A DNA stretch of 64,000 nt from NCBI GenBank assembly GCA_009792885.1, contig WMCF01000067.1, positions 2,026,016 to 2,090,015 on the forward strand, in the 5' to 3' direction. The stretch's first letter is position 1. Every line of letters starts with the position of its first letter. Under the pieces are notes generated by a model that did no database searches, was not told where the DNA came from, and worked only from the letters and a program-made list of their open reading frames with translations. The position numbers and the translations under genes are program-made. This stretch comes from Eremophila alpestris peregrina (lineage: Eukaryota; Chordata; Aves; Passeriformes; Alaudidae). This document shows, one piece after another, positions 1-12,600 of this stretch.

Positions 1-1150
1 CCAGTGCTCACCACACACCCAGCTCTGGTGAGGTCTGTAGTGTTCAGCTGGTCTCTGGAAAAATGCAGTAGAAAGTTGCCAGTCAGTAATGACTACAGCT
101 AACGAGCAGTCCCTTGTCAGACCCAGCATTTGGTTGTCCTGCTGTCTGTGTTTATTATCCAGGGCAGCAGGAAACTAAGAAACAAGGACATGAGAAGTAA
201 GCAGTGGGTGAGGGCAGCCTGATTTCAGAGAGCTTTCATCATACAGCAATTCTAGCAGGAATACTGAGCATATTTGTTCCCTGACGGTGCTAACGTGTCA
301 TTACAGCAGGCTGGACAGCAGGTCAGTGTCTGTGACACAGCCCAGGGATGGCATCAGTTACTCTGGATTGTACATAGACATAAAAGACCTGTGCTGAGAG
401 ACTGACTGAGCTGAGAACTGGTAAATGCCTCGGTGTGAGCACTAACTCCAGGCTGCTTCATTGGGACCCACTGCTTATTGTATGAAAATAGAGACCAATA
501 TTTGTATTTGCAGTTTAGCAGAATTTAAGCTTGTGCCTCTCTTCCAGCCAGCAGAGCTCCCCTTTTTCTTTAGTGGTATTGGGTGGCCCATCTTTATCAT
601 TCCTGTGATGTTGGCTTGACTTACAGTTCTGTTTAACACCAGTTGTACCTGGGGTAATTAGTTCTTGATGACTCCTAAGGATGGATGGAGATATAGATTG
701 ATAGATATAGATACAGGTACTCACACACAGTGTGTATTGTGGGGCTTTGAGGTGTAACATTAACAAGCAGAGTATCCACAGTCAAAAAGCAGAACAGGCT
801 GCACACATGAGGAAACCTTAAGCGTAAGTCATAGTGCAGAGAAGGAGGTTTTATTGGTGGGTGAAAAGAGCAGTGGAGAAGATTTTATGGAAACAGAAGG
901 GGGGAAATCCCTCACTATTTGCCAATCACATACCTGGCTAATCATCTAATCCTCAACCAAGGGTTTCCAAGTAACATGCTTTGCCTTAGGCACAAAAGTA
1001 ACAATTTACTAGGAAAACGAAACATTTAACTGGGCAATAGTCATACAGTTGGAGGAGCCTGAACAGCTGTTTCCACAAAGTACAGCGTTCCCAGAGCACT
1101 CCTCGGCTGTCAGTGTGACTAACTTGCTAGAAACGGCTAAGGGAACATTC
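1..1150. other. No gene recognised (left edge)
   Basis: I see no convincing exon on either strand. Exons 2-5 of the theta GST whose first exon is at 1644-1755 should lie in this direction. I searched by eye for the exon 2 hallmark (a Lys-Val-Pro-Ala core) and for the exon 3 Trp-Tyr-Pro motif and found neither, so they are probably beyond the left edge. A short imperfect GATA-type run occurs near 690-715. Confidence 0.5.
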
Positions 1151-1289
1151 CTTGGAGAGCCACAAAAATAGATGCAGCACAGCTTCGAGGCTGCTCCGGG
1201 AACCGGACGGCACAGTCAAAAACCCCTGCGTTCAGTGCCCCTGGGCAGCGCAGGGATTCAGCATCGCTCGGGTCACCCTGGAGCTCGTC

Positions 1290-2135
1290 CTTCCCTCCCA
1301 CCGGGCTGAAGGGCGCGCTGCTGTGCCGGGAGGCGAAGGGCTCCCGCCAGGTGCGGGGCCGCAGCGGCGGGCACAGCCCGGCCCCGGCCCGGGGCTCGCG
1401 GTACAGCGCCGAGAGCCTGCGGGGCCCGTCCGCTCCCTCCCGGCCTGTGGGGACCCTCCCGGCCTGTGGGGACCCTCCCACCGCTGCCCTGCCCTCACCT
1501 GCGCGGGGCTGCTCCGCGCCGCTCCCCGCCGCCGGCTTCTTCCCCAGCACCGAGTCTGCCAAGAGCCAAGAGAGGGGCTGAGGCCGCGCCCGCCGGGCCG
1601 CGCCCGCCCCGGCCCCATCGCCTCAGGGCCGCGCCCGTCCCACCTTTGAACAGCTCCACGTGCTTGAACTCGAAGGGGATGTTGTTGCTGCGGGCGAAGA
1701 TGTAGATGGAGCGGCAGGGCTGCGAGAGCAGGTCCAGGTACAGCTCCAGCCCCATCCCGACCCGACCCGGCCCGCCCTGCGGGGAGCTGCCGCGGCTCTG
1801 CCGCCGACCGCCCGGAGCCGCCCCGCATGGGCCGGCGGGGGCCGAGCCGCTCCGGGCGGGAGGTGCCCTCCGTCCGTCCCTCTGTCCCTCCCTCCGTCCC
1901 TCCGTCCCTCCCCCGGGCGGGGCGGGGGCAGAGGGAGCGGGGTCTATGCCGTGGCGGAGCTGTGGGACGCTGCTCTCCTCCGGGCCGAGGGCTGGGGAGT
2001 GCCCGAGGAGCCCAGGAGAGCCCCCTCAGCCGGAGCAGAGGCGGGGAGGCACGGCCGGAGCTGGGACAGGGCTCACAGAGTTCCCCTTCCCGCAGCGCCA
2101 GGCGGCCCTGGCCCGCTGTGGCTGGCGTCGTGTTC
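1290..2135. promoter_or_regulatory. CpG-island promoter of the first GSTT gene
   Basis: This is a strongly G+C-rich, CpG-dense block surrounding the first coding exon at 1644-1755. It includes an imperfect CCGT/CCCT-rich tract near 1858-1915. The flanks on both sides are of ordinary composition. The position over a start codon fits a housekeeping-type vertebrate promoter for the minus-strand gene. Long apparent reading frames here are by-products of the high G+C content, which makes stop codons rare. Confidence 0.7.
1644..1755 (-). CDS. GSTT1: Glutathione S-transferase theta, first coding exon only (partial gene)
   Basis: This exon encodes the N-terminal 37 codons plus one base of a theta-class glutathione S-transferase, a cytosolic enzyme that conjugates glutathione to electrophiles and halogenated compounds. 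The ATG is at 1755. The product opens MGLELYLDLLSQPCR, the theta N-terminal thioredoxin-fold strand, and Ser11, the theta catalytic serine that activates glutathione, is present. The exon ends at a GT donor (1643-1642) inside the codon for Gly38, the same phase and the same 112-bp length as the complete gene at 6654-12756. The two exons differ at 5 of 38 residues. No exons 2-5 are visible between 1 and 1643. In the complete copy, intron 1 is about 2.1 kb, so the remainder most likely lies off the left edge. An orphan exon is the alternative. The symbol is approximate: I cannot say which copy is orthologous to mammalian GSTT1. Confidence 0.85.
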
Positions 2136-2169
2136 ATTCATTTTCCTGCAGGAAGGGACGGTAACGTGA

Positions 2170-5100
2170 GTAGTGACAATCTGTGAGTAAGGGTCAATCA
2201 TCAGCCTCAAAAGAGAGGTTGGTACCAAGCAGTAAGAGAGAGGGGGCTGTCACTCCCCTCCACGGCTTTGGCTGGCACTGCGGGGGCTCGGGAGCCGCTC
2301 ACCCACAGCATCCCACTGCGACACTCACAAAGTAAATGCTGAGTTTTGTAGCACAGTTCTGCAGGGTTGTGCCACGCTGCAGACAGGGCCTTTGCACAGT
2401 GTCTTCCAACCCAGTGTTATTCACATACCAGATCTCAGTATGATTTTCAGTTCAGAACATAATTCTTTGGTCACAGAGTCTCTGCTTCAAGGTGATATCT
2501 GAATGGTAGTGCAGTGTGGAGGACTTCTCTGTGGACATCCTCTGCATACTCACTCAAAGTGACCTTCCTCTCTCCCTGGTATTTGTCACTTCAGATTTTC
2601 ATGCAAGTGAAGGAGAACTAAAGAAGCTTAAACTCGACTCAAGGCCTTGCACTGAGCCTGTAGCGTTTCACAGCTGTGTCATTCAGGAAGGTGACATGCT
2701 TGAGTACAGGGACTTCTGGGGCCTGGGAGATAGAGCAGCTGAACCACTCAGGGCAAAGTCACCCCCAGTCAAACCCACCTCAGCTGTGCTGACACCCTGC
2801 TATCAGTGTGCCAGAGAGCTTGTATGTCACACACAGACCTTTGGAAAGAGCCAATGGGAATCTCACGGAGAGGGAACTGGAGGATCAGTTGCTCTTTTTC
2901 TTGTGTAAAGGATGGTGAAAAGGGTGGTGAAGAGGCTTTGGTACTGAGCTGGGAGCATTTACAAACAAAATTTCCGGGGCTTCAGAACTTTCAGATTTAG
3001 AAGGGCACTGTAAGAATTTTTCAGTTTCTCAGCCAGAAGAGGGAGGGGGGCTGTGCACACCCTCCACTTCCCCTGCAGCACAGTTCAGCCTCTTGAGCAC
3101 CTGCACCCAGCACCGACACGCTGGAGATCACAGCTCACAGAGTACTGTGGCAGGTGCTTGAGTTCAAACTCCTTCAGTGTAAAGGAATCTTAAATATTAA
3201 AGGAGTGGGGAAAAGGAGCATGAAGTGCTTCTGCACAGGTAATAGCTGGAGAAGTCTTTGTGCTTCAAAGTGTTCCCATGCCCATACTCTGGGATATCAC
3301 TGAGAAGTGTTGATCTCAGCAGTGTGCAGCAACATTAGCAGTGTGGGCTCACTCTGCTCCTTTATTCATGGCTCAGTTGATCCATTAGTCCTATCTAAAC
3401 TTCAAAGGTCTTTTCATGTGCCTCCTGGAAATGTTCCTTCCTCAGGTTTTTCTCCAAATTGCTGACTGCACTGCACAGCCCACATAACCAAGAGGTGCTT
3501 TCATCTGGTTGTGTTATAGGCCATTTGATTGATTGTTCCTGGCTCCAGGCTTGTACTTCTAGCACTGTATTTTCATTTGACTCCATCACCCCAAAGACCA
3601 TTTTTTCTGCCCTTATTTTTTCTGTCAGCATTTTGGAAACAGGAACAAGACAGAAAAAAAACAAAGAAAAAAAACAAACCCCACATTAATTTTTGCAGTT
3701 TATTTCTTAATCATTTAGAAAAAGTCTCAGGATGTTTTTCTAGTTTTTAAGCATTCCTCCCATTTTGTGTGTTACTACTTCATTTTCCTCCAGAAATCAC
3801 AGGTTCTCACTTATTTCCCAGTAGCCCTGACAAGAATTGAGGAAGCTGAATTGAAAATGTTTAATTAAGTTGACAGTGGAGGTGTAACCCCTCTCCCTTT
3901 TCAGGGTGAAAGGGGAGTGGACACTCAACAGACCTTGCACCAAGGCAAGCAAAACTCTTGCACAACCTGTTGGGTTTTGGCAGGCAGCTCCCAGGGTTTT
4001 CAGTCTAGGAACTGGAACCAGACAAGATCCAATGACACAAAGGAACAAAATACAGAGGTGGGGGGGATAGCAAAAGGCAAAGTACAAGGATAAGCAGCCT
4101 TATCTCCATAATCTAGAGCAAAGAACAAGGCAGATTTATCTGTTTTTAACTCTGTGGCCATCCCAGGAGTTACTCTGGGGAGGTGCTTTATCTTGTGAGA
4201 ATGAAAGAGCTCAAAATGCCACTGGTCACTGCATACACACCAGGCAGAAACTACGGGAAAAACAATCTGAAATCCCTTCCTCTCATTGTGACCAGGCTGG
4301 AGTGAGGCAAGTGTACTTGTCCTTTGTGGAACAGCAGTGGAGGAGCACCAGAGAGCCAGCTCTGAGCATGGTTCCAGCTTAGTTTTGAAGGCAGCTGTCC
4401 TTGCAGGAGTGCACAATGGGTGACATTTAAGGAACTTGTGCCTCATCCCAACCAGCAAACGATTGGCTCAAGACTCTTACGTGGAGCTCTTGTGTTACAA
4501 GTATTGTATATAAAGTTTATAAAAGACACTTTATTTGCCTTGGCTTGTGCAATGGTTTGCATGCAGAGCAGCCCTACCTAGAGATTCTGCAGGGAGACGT
4601 GTGTCACAAAAGGCTCTGCTCTGAAGTTCATTTTGAGATTCTGTCAAGATTAGCACCCTAAAAAATAGACTCTTGGTTTTGATTATTTCTCTGCTCTCCC
4701 TATACTTGAACAGAAAGTGTGGGAGATATTTATGATGCTGGGAGAAGTTTGCTCTCTCCAAGAAAGGGAAAAGTTGAAAGTCAGGGAAAGCACAACAGCA
4801 GCGAGGCGAGGCAGCCTTGGTGAGGCAGTGAAGGCACCTCTTTATTGCAGAGCAGCCCAGCTGGTGAGTTTGGTAAAATTGCAGTTACAGGGAAGGAAGT
4901 GGTTGGTGGTACAACGTAAACATCTCTTGAGGCTCAGCAGGCTGGCAGCTGCAGCAGGACAGCTTTGTCAGGGATTGCTGCTCAGGCACCAGGCATGCAA
5001 GAACTCTTTGGGCCAGGAGAGAGCTGCTGTCATTGACTTTGCTCACTGCCTTGCAACGGGCCCTCCTCAACAAATTTACCAATAAAAAATCAGGTAAGAA

Positions 5101-6640
5101 GACAAATATCCCTGCACGCGTCAGCATAGAAAGGGAGAGTCTGAGGGCAAATGTGCCTTTTCACCACTGCCATTGAGGATTTTCTGTAGGTTGGAAGGAT
5201 GGAAAGGCACCAGCCTGCAGGCATGTGCATTGCACACTGTGGTTCGTGTGGCCTTTTGAACTAAAGGGCAGGTTTACTCAGAAAACAAACAGAAAAGCCA
5301 GCTGGCTCATTCCCCAAAAACAGTAGATCCGACTGAAAGAACGTGTGAGACTTTGAGCAGCTACAGCCACCATTTCTGGGCACTGTAAAGACTTGACTTG
5401 CATTTAGATGAGTGACATCTCACACCCAGCACACTGTACAGCCTTCCCCATGGATAGTGTAACCAGCAGCAGAGACAGACAAACACAGGTACAAATACAG
5501 CTTAACAAGGAGGGGAGAAAACCACTTCTGCACACTGGAACCCTCCTCGTGAAGGCCTGCTCCTGGAAATGGGAGGTCACAGGGACAGGAGAACAGGAAA
5601 GCAGGGCTGGCACAAAGGAACACAAACAAGAGGTTATTAAGGGTGCTGCACAGGTGTGGGTGATGACTTGATGTCCACTTCCTTCCAAATCCTGATTACA
5701 AACCCAAAGCTATAACACCTGGCAGTGTGTTGGCTTTAGGAGGCTCTGACAAGACTGAAGAGCAGTGGAGCATTAACTGTGTGTGGGACATTGCTCAGCT
5801 TATGGACCAAGCTCTGCTCCCCTGGGGCTGGCCAGCACAGCTCCCTCTGCTCCCAGTGCTGGCCAAAATGGTTTCTGTCATGCTGACAAACCCCTCTGGG
5901 AGAGGAACAGAGCACTGATGTAGTTTGCAGAGGGGACCATGGGGTTGGCAGCAGCTTGACCAAGAAGAGCATTTTTTTCCCCACTGTGCAGGATGTTCTT
6001 TGTAGAGTGTAGCTTGAGTCTCTGGGCAAGGAGCTTTATTGAGTGTCCTTACCAGAAGCTGGAGGGCTCCCTTGGGGTACCAGCACAGCTCCCTGCTCCT
6101 GGGCACTGTGTCCCTTTGCTCTCACAAGATGATGCAGCAGCATCTAGTGGCCAGGTGTTCCAAGGGCCCTGGCAGGGTTCCCACTGGGGGCTGGGCACTG
6201 ACCTGTCTCTTTCCTAAAGAGCAGAGACCTTCCAGCAGACTGTTTTCACGTGGCAAAGTGAAAACCATCTGGTACAATGGTTTTTCCTGGTTTCAGACAC
6301 ATCTGTTCTGCCATGCCCTCGGGAAACCTTTGTTCTGGCCTGAAAAACTCAGAACAGAGATGGGAGGGCAGCTCTGACTGCTCCTGTTCCCATTCAGACT
6401 AAATCCCCTCAGCCCTGAAACAGATTCAGTGGTGCTGGAGCATGAAAGAAAAGCCTACAAGGCTGCAGCTCCCATGCTGCAGTGCACAAGAGGGAAAAGC
6501 AGCTCATGGCAGTCTAAGATGTATTTTTCTTCCCTTTAAAGTTGCAGAAAGGCTGTGAATGAAGGGAAGTGCATTTTGTGAAATGGTGTTTCTGTATGAT
6601 TTTTAGAAGAAATGCTGAAAGACTACAAATAAGCCTTCAG
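2170..6640. other. Intergenic DNA between the two GSTT genes, no gene recognised
   Basis: About 4.5 kb with no exon I can support on either strand. The reading frames present are short, lack family motifs and are not bounded by convincing splice sites. Poly-A-rich stretches occur near 3655-3680. Undetected old repeats are possible. Confidence 0.5.
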
Positions 6641-6652
6641 AAAATAATCAAT

Positions 6653-6658
6653 TTTATT
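6653..6658 (-). promoter_or_regulatory. Polyadenylation signal AATAAA overlapping the GSTT stop codon
   Basis: On the minus strand the last codons read GAA TAA, followed by A. The hexamer AATAAA therefore spans the final Glu codon, the whole stop codon and the first base after it. I see no other AATAAA within roughly the next 200 bases downstream. If used, the 3' UTR would be only about 15-30 nt. Confidence 0.5.
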
Positions 6659-9600
6659 CAAGGATAAATCTGCTGAACTGCTTTAGGAGCTGCTGCTTCA
6701 ACTCAGGAGCAAGCTGATCAGGAGTCCAGTTGTTGATGTTCATGATGTCTTTGTGGGCTTCCAGGAAGAGCTCCTTGCCCACAGCTTCTTCCACCCTGCT
6801 GCGCCACTCCTTTAACCTGGGCCTCTCCTGGAACAGGTCGTACCCAGCACACACAGGCTGCAGAGACAGGGCAGGGAGTCAGGCAAGCCAGGCACTGCCA
6901 GGGCTGGCACCCAATCAAAGATGGATATGCTCCTGGCTCAAGGCAGCAGACTCATCTCTGGCTCTTAGGCCACAGGAAGCAAGTGGTGACATCCCCAGCA
7001 GCTGCTGCCCCTTGGGAGTATAGCACAGAGCTCTGCCATGGCCAACCCAAGAACACTCTAAGGCACAACAGGGAAGTCTGTTCACACCAACACAGCTCTT
7101 CCAAATATCTGTACTTCCCTGCATAGTTTGCAATTTATCTTTCTTTCCTGATGAATTCTGTCCATATTTCTATAGAAAGAACTGCTTCATCAAAGTAGGT
7201 TTTCCCCAGCAAACTTAATTGTGGTCAAAGTCAAAAAGGAACAAGACATAACTGCAGGGAAGATCTGCCTTTACAGAGGTGGGGCTACAGCAGCCCCCCC
7301 TTGGACTGGCCTGCCCACAGCCCCACTCACACAACCAGCACTGCTGGGGTTGATGCTCACCTGCATGAGCTCCACCAGTGCCACCAGGTCTGCCAGGGAG
7401 ATCTCACTGCCTGCAATGAAGGGCTTGTCCTGCAGGAACTTCTCCTCAAACTGCTTCAGGGCAACGTTCAGGTCCTCAGTAAGAAACTCCAGTTTCTCTG
7501 GAGGAAGTGGCTGGCCTGTGAGGAGAGGCAGCATCACCTGGCAGGGAGAAGAAACAAGTTGCTTTTTACGTGTTTCCTTCCAAATCTAGTCATCACACTC
7601 TCACTGCCACCTTCTGAGTATCCCTCACCAGCCATGCAGGAGAACAACCAGAGCTGCTGTCATAGTTTGAGAGAAATGAGTTTTTTTTCTTTAGGGGAGG
7701 TGTTTAAAAGAAGTAATTGTAACACAAGTTAAACACGCTTCTAAGAATCTAAGGGGGTTAAAAGCTGCAGAAACTTCTGGGGAGGTTTCTTTTCTCCCCT
7801 GGACTCTGGCCACAGACACAAGTCAGCAAAATTGCTCTTCCCCCCCCCCCNNNNNNNNNNNNNNNNNNNNNNNNNNNNNNNNNNNNNNNNNNNNNNNNNN
7901 NNNNNNNNNNNNNNNNNNNNNNNNNNNNNNNNNNNNNNNNNNNNNNNNNNNNNNNNNNNNNNNNNNNNNNNNNNNNNNNNNNNNNNNNNNNNNNNNNNNN
8001 NNNNNNNNNNNNNNNNNNNNNNNNNNNNNNNNNNNNNNNNNNNNNNNNNNNNNNNNNNNNNNNNNNNNNNNNNNNNNNNNNNNNNNNNNNNNNNNNNNNN
8101 NNNNNNNNNNNNNNNNNNNNNNNNNNNNNNNNNNNNNNNNNNNNNNNNNNNNNNNNNNNNNNNNNNNNNNNNNNNNNNNNNNNNNNNNNNNNNNNNNNNN
8201 NNNNNNNNNNNNNNNNNNNNNNNNNNNNNNNNNNNNNNNNNNNNNNNNNNNNNNNNNNNNNNNNNNNNNNNNNNNNNNNNNNNNNNNNNNNNNNNNNNNN
8301 NNNNNNNNNNNNNNNNNNNNNNNNNNNNNNNNNNNNNNNNNNNNNNNNNNNNNNNNNNNNNNNNNNNNNNNNNNNNNNNNNNNNNNNNNNNNNNNNNNNN
8401 NNNNNNNNNNNNNNNNNNNNNNNNNNNNNNNNNNNNNNNACTGAAATGTCAAAAAAAGATGAAAAAATACTTAAGAGTAAGCAGAGATGAGATGAAGTAG
8501 CTAAAGCTAGACATTTTTCTTGCTTAAAAAAAACCATAGCCTAACTCGATCTCTAGAACTAAATTTTGGGCGGATGCAGGCTTAAGCCAAGAGAACCCGT
8601 AGAAAAAGTAAACTGAGACACTTAGAAATTCAACTTCTAAGCATAAAAGAAGAGCCATAGAAAGCCCCTGTGTTTACCTTCATAGAGAAAGCCTTAGAAA
8701 CCCCTTTAACCCCAGGAGAAAAAAATAAAGAAGTTTTAGAACAAGCCATAAAGAAGCCCCTGTGTGTATTCCTTCATAAAAAAACTTAAAATCCTTTGAG
8801 CCCCAGGGAAATGGGGAAAGTTAATGTATTGAGTTCTTAGTATTGAGTTTAGCATTCTTTAAACGTCCCAAAGTACAGAGCTACTCCATCTAGTAGTGAG
8901 AGCATCAAATAAAAGCAGAGAGAAGACGTTACCCAATAAACTTCCTTGTGGGGGGTTATGGGTAACAGTAAAAAGCAATGAGAAGGGGAATTTCCCTTCC
9001 TGTGTACTCCCGTAGAGAAAGTCTATAGTACAAAAAAAAAACTTCTCTCTCCTTGCTAAATTGAAAATTAATTTTCTAGTAAAAACAAAAAAGAATGTGA
9101 ATTGTATATGTATGTATGATTAGAAAAGTTGAAAACTGAAGAAAAAGAAAATGCTCAAAAAAGTTTTCATTTCATTTTTATCATTTTTTGTAGTTGTAGT
9201 TTAATAAATTTAGTTTATTTCAAAGTTTAAACCTACTTTTGCTCTGTTCTAACTCACATCCCACATCCAATTTTCACCAAATACATATTCATAAGTACAC
9301 TAACATCATTTGCCAAGGCAAACCTATAACAGCTGCTCATCAGCCTTGCCAGGTAAACATTAATGTCAGTCATTACTTCCTGCCTCTCCTTGTCTGCTGC
9401 CTAGAAATCTGAAAATTCCCCCACAAGAGTCTCCTCTCAAGGGAAGACTGTATCATCTGCCAGCACCTGTGATTTGTTTTCCAGAGGGAGATTGTTTCTT
9501 TCCATGAAGTTGGGCAGCCAGCACTGAGCTGTGGCTGGGGGGAGCTGCTCACCCAGGATGTATTTGCTCTGGACCTTTGGCTGCACCATGAAGGGCCCAG

Positions 9601-12600
9601 GCCACTTCAGTTTGGCTCACTTCAGCAGCCAAGTCATCTTTGTCCCCATCTCTGACTTGGCTTGTACATTTGCACACAGGCAGGCCATTTGGGTTACAGT
9701 CCTTAGCACTTCACTTGGGATACAGAAAGGTTTTACCTTGCTTAAGAACAGCTTGGCTGCCTTGACACGGGTGTTGGTATGCTGCCAGGACAGGTACTCA
9801 TCAACCCTAGCCCTTTTCTGCAGGTCAGATGGGTACCAGTGATCAGGAGTCTTGAATTTCTGGACCAAGTACAGGAGGATTGCAATGCTGCCAAGAGAGC
9901 AGGACAGACTGGTGAGCTGATCATCTGAGATTAAACCACGTCATCCTTTCTTTCCCCCCAAAATTTTGCACTGCTGGACAAGCAGCCACACAAACCTGAT
10001 GGGAGTCAGGTAGAAGTACAGCAGGCACAGCACAGGAGAGAGGCTGTGCTACTGCTTGTGGACTGCAGTCTGTGACATGAGATAATTGCCCAGCAAGATA
10101 GGTGTGCTCTTGCTGTACAGTTTTGAGCAAATAGAAGCTGCAGAATGAGTTTATACCAAATCTGAGCTTCATGTCAGACTTCCTGCACTGACCTGCAGGC
10201 AGAGAGCAGGACAGCTGCACAGGTATTGAAGCTCAGGAACACTGCCTACAAAGTAGGAAAGGGGCTCAAAGCAGCAGGTTTTTCTACTATTAATGCTGTT
10301 CAAGTTGCTTACATAAGATAGCTTCTCTTGAAACACAGGTTTGTTGTGTACAAGTCGAACATAGAATAGGAAGGAGACAAAAGCCTGCCTGGACTGGAGC
10401 CCCAACAGCACACTGGCAGAATCCAAGCACTGGGATAAACAATACTGCAGCAGGGGATTGAGCTTGTTTGAGCCTCACCTCTCTGCCAAGGTGAAAGAAC
10501 CATCCTTCATTGCAGGCACCTTCATCAGGACATTCACCTTCCGGAACTCCTCTGTCTTGTGCTGCCCTGAGGAGGGAAAGGAGAACTTTTACTTGGCAGG
10601 GGTACTCAGGACCTGTTTGTAAACACCTGAGGAGTTGTGGGGGCTGTCTAGCCTCAAGTTCTTGTTTCTGATTGTACAAATTGAGTCCTGTATCAGGTTT
10701 ATAACCAATGAGCAAGTGCTGCAGGGTGAGTAGGGGGCCAGCCCTGTGCTCTCAGCTCACTTGCTCAGTGCCTGCATACCTACCCACCTCTCTACCAAGG
10801 GCAGCATGGTTGGGAGGCACCTTGTCCTTATAAACTGCAGAGACAGGCACCAGTGCTGTGAGGAAACCTTGGAATGCAGTGATAGGCACCAGTGCAGTGA
10901 GGAAACCCTGGAATGCAGTGATAGGCACCAGTGCAGTGAGGAAACCCTGGAATGCAGTGATAGGCACCAGTGCAACGAGGAAACCCTGGAATGCAGTGAT
11001 AGGCACCAGTGCAACGAGGAAACCCTGGAATGCAGTGATAGGCACCAGTGCAATGAGGAAACCCTGGAATGCAGTGCCAGGCACCAGTGCAGTGAGGCCT
11101 CCCCCCACTGTGGCACCAGTGCAGGTACCTGCAGAGCTTCCCCCTGGCATGGCAGGTGCACACTCTGTAGGAATGGGATGAGATGCACCCAAATCACCCA
11201 TCTTAAATTCACAGGCCAAAAGCAGGCATGGTTGCCAAGGGGCACAGATCATTGGGAATCTGATTTAATTCCATTTCCTTCCTCTCACTTCCCCTATCCT
11301 TGCATTTCAGTTGTTCCATTTCCTTTGGTGCTCTCATTCCTTGCCTGGCAGCCTCCTCTCCTTTGCTCCAGTGTCTCACCACAGCAATTAATTTATTGGG
11401 AAAGAAGGGGAAGGACAGGAGATGAGCCAGCCCCCAGCTACAAACAATTGCAAAAATTTTTAGGAGACAAGTGGGAGGAAAGCCACAGTAAGGTACAACC
11501 AATGCACAGCTCAGGTGCAGGGGAACACCCAAAGACTCAACCACAACATGTCTAAGGTGTGTCTCAACTTGGAGCCTCTTTTGTTCATCTATCAATTTCA
11601 GCTCCGGGAGCCTTCTCATCTTTCTTGTTTTTAAGCATTACTTACTGAGGCCTTTTCATGCCCAACGAATTACCTTAATTTCAAATCCATCAGATATCTG
11701 GAAAGGTTGAAGGATAGGTATTACCAGCTTCAATTACAAATAAAGAAGATATAGATCTTTGAGCCTCCTTTGGTGAAAACACACCTTTGGACAGGCTCCT
11801 ATTAGTTATCAGTTGGTTTTAACTCAAGTAAAGCACCTCCCTTCATTTCTCAGTGTTCACATTACTGGCAGCTGCTCTGTCTTGCTCCACAGCCTTCACA
11901 AGCTGGTCCTCAACCGTCCCAAAATAACCTGACCACAAACCACCTGACCCAGTGGGACCCCCAGAGGGGCAGCCCTGCCCTGCCCTGCCTGCACACGGGG
12001 ACAGCTCTGCAAACTGGTGCATGACGAGCCTCTGAGGGGTGTTAACCCCTGCCAAGAGGAGAAGGGCTCTGCAGCAACCGCTGCTGCTTACCAGAGCACA
12101 GAGTTTTTGAAGTTGAAAGAACCGCATACTCGGCTGCCCTTGCTTATATGTGAATGTCCCATCTCTGCAGCCTTTTTGTGTCCCATCTCTGCAGCCTTTT
12201 TGTGTCCCATCTACATGGGGAATGCCTCAGACCTGGCATGTCCTGAGCACTTCTCAGAAAAGCGTCTTTGTTTTTATCTGCTAGGGTGGGGCCGATTTCA
12301 AAGACACCACATGCCTTGGCAAAGTCCTGTTTGCTGCAGAGGAGCACAGACACTGAAATCAGTACTTAAACCACAGGATTAGATTGGAGGTATTGTTTTT
12401 GTGTAGGCAGCAGGAACCCTGTGCAGCAGGAGGGCCACCCAACCCTCTCAGCATCTCGCACTGATGGGACGGTGAGGAACCCTCTTGCTTCCCTCCGCGG
12501 GCTGCACTCGAGCATCTCCCCCGGGAGTGCGGGCACGGGGAGCAGCGGGAGCCCGCAGAGCCCCGGGCCAGGATCCCGCAGAGCCCGGGGACGGGACCGC

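Noticed and set aside
1232..2137. 301-codon minus-strand frame over the first GSTT exon
   Set aside because: It is in another frame from the recognised theta GST exon, is composed of Arg/Pro/Gly/Ala and is explained by the CpG island.
4717..5085. Plus-strand frame of 122 codons between the GSTT genes
   Set aside because: No recognisable domain, no splice or promoter support, and ordinary composition. Kept as unexplained intergenic sequence.
7758..8537. Reading frames of more than 200 codons spanning the first gap
   Set aside because: They consist almost entirely of N and carry no information.
10746..11555. Long plus-strand reading frame with a Cys-rich 13-residue repeat
   Set aside because: It is the 39-bp minisatellite translated. 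It is open in several frames on both strands and lies within a GSTT intron with no gene-like flanks.
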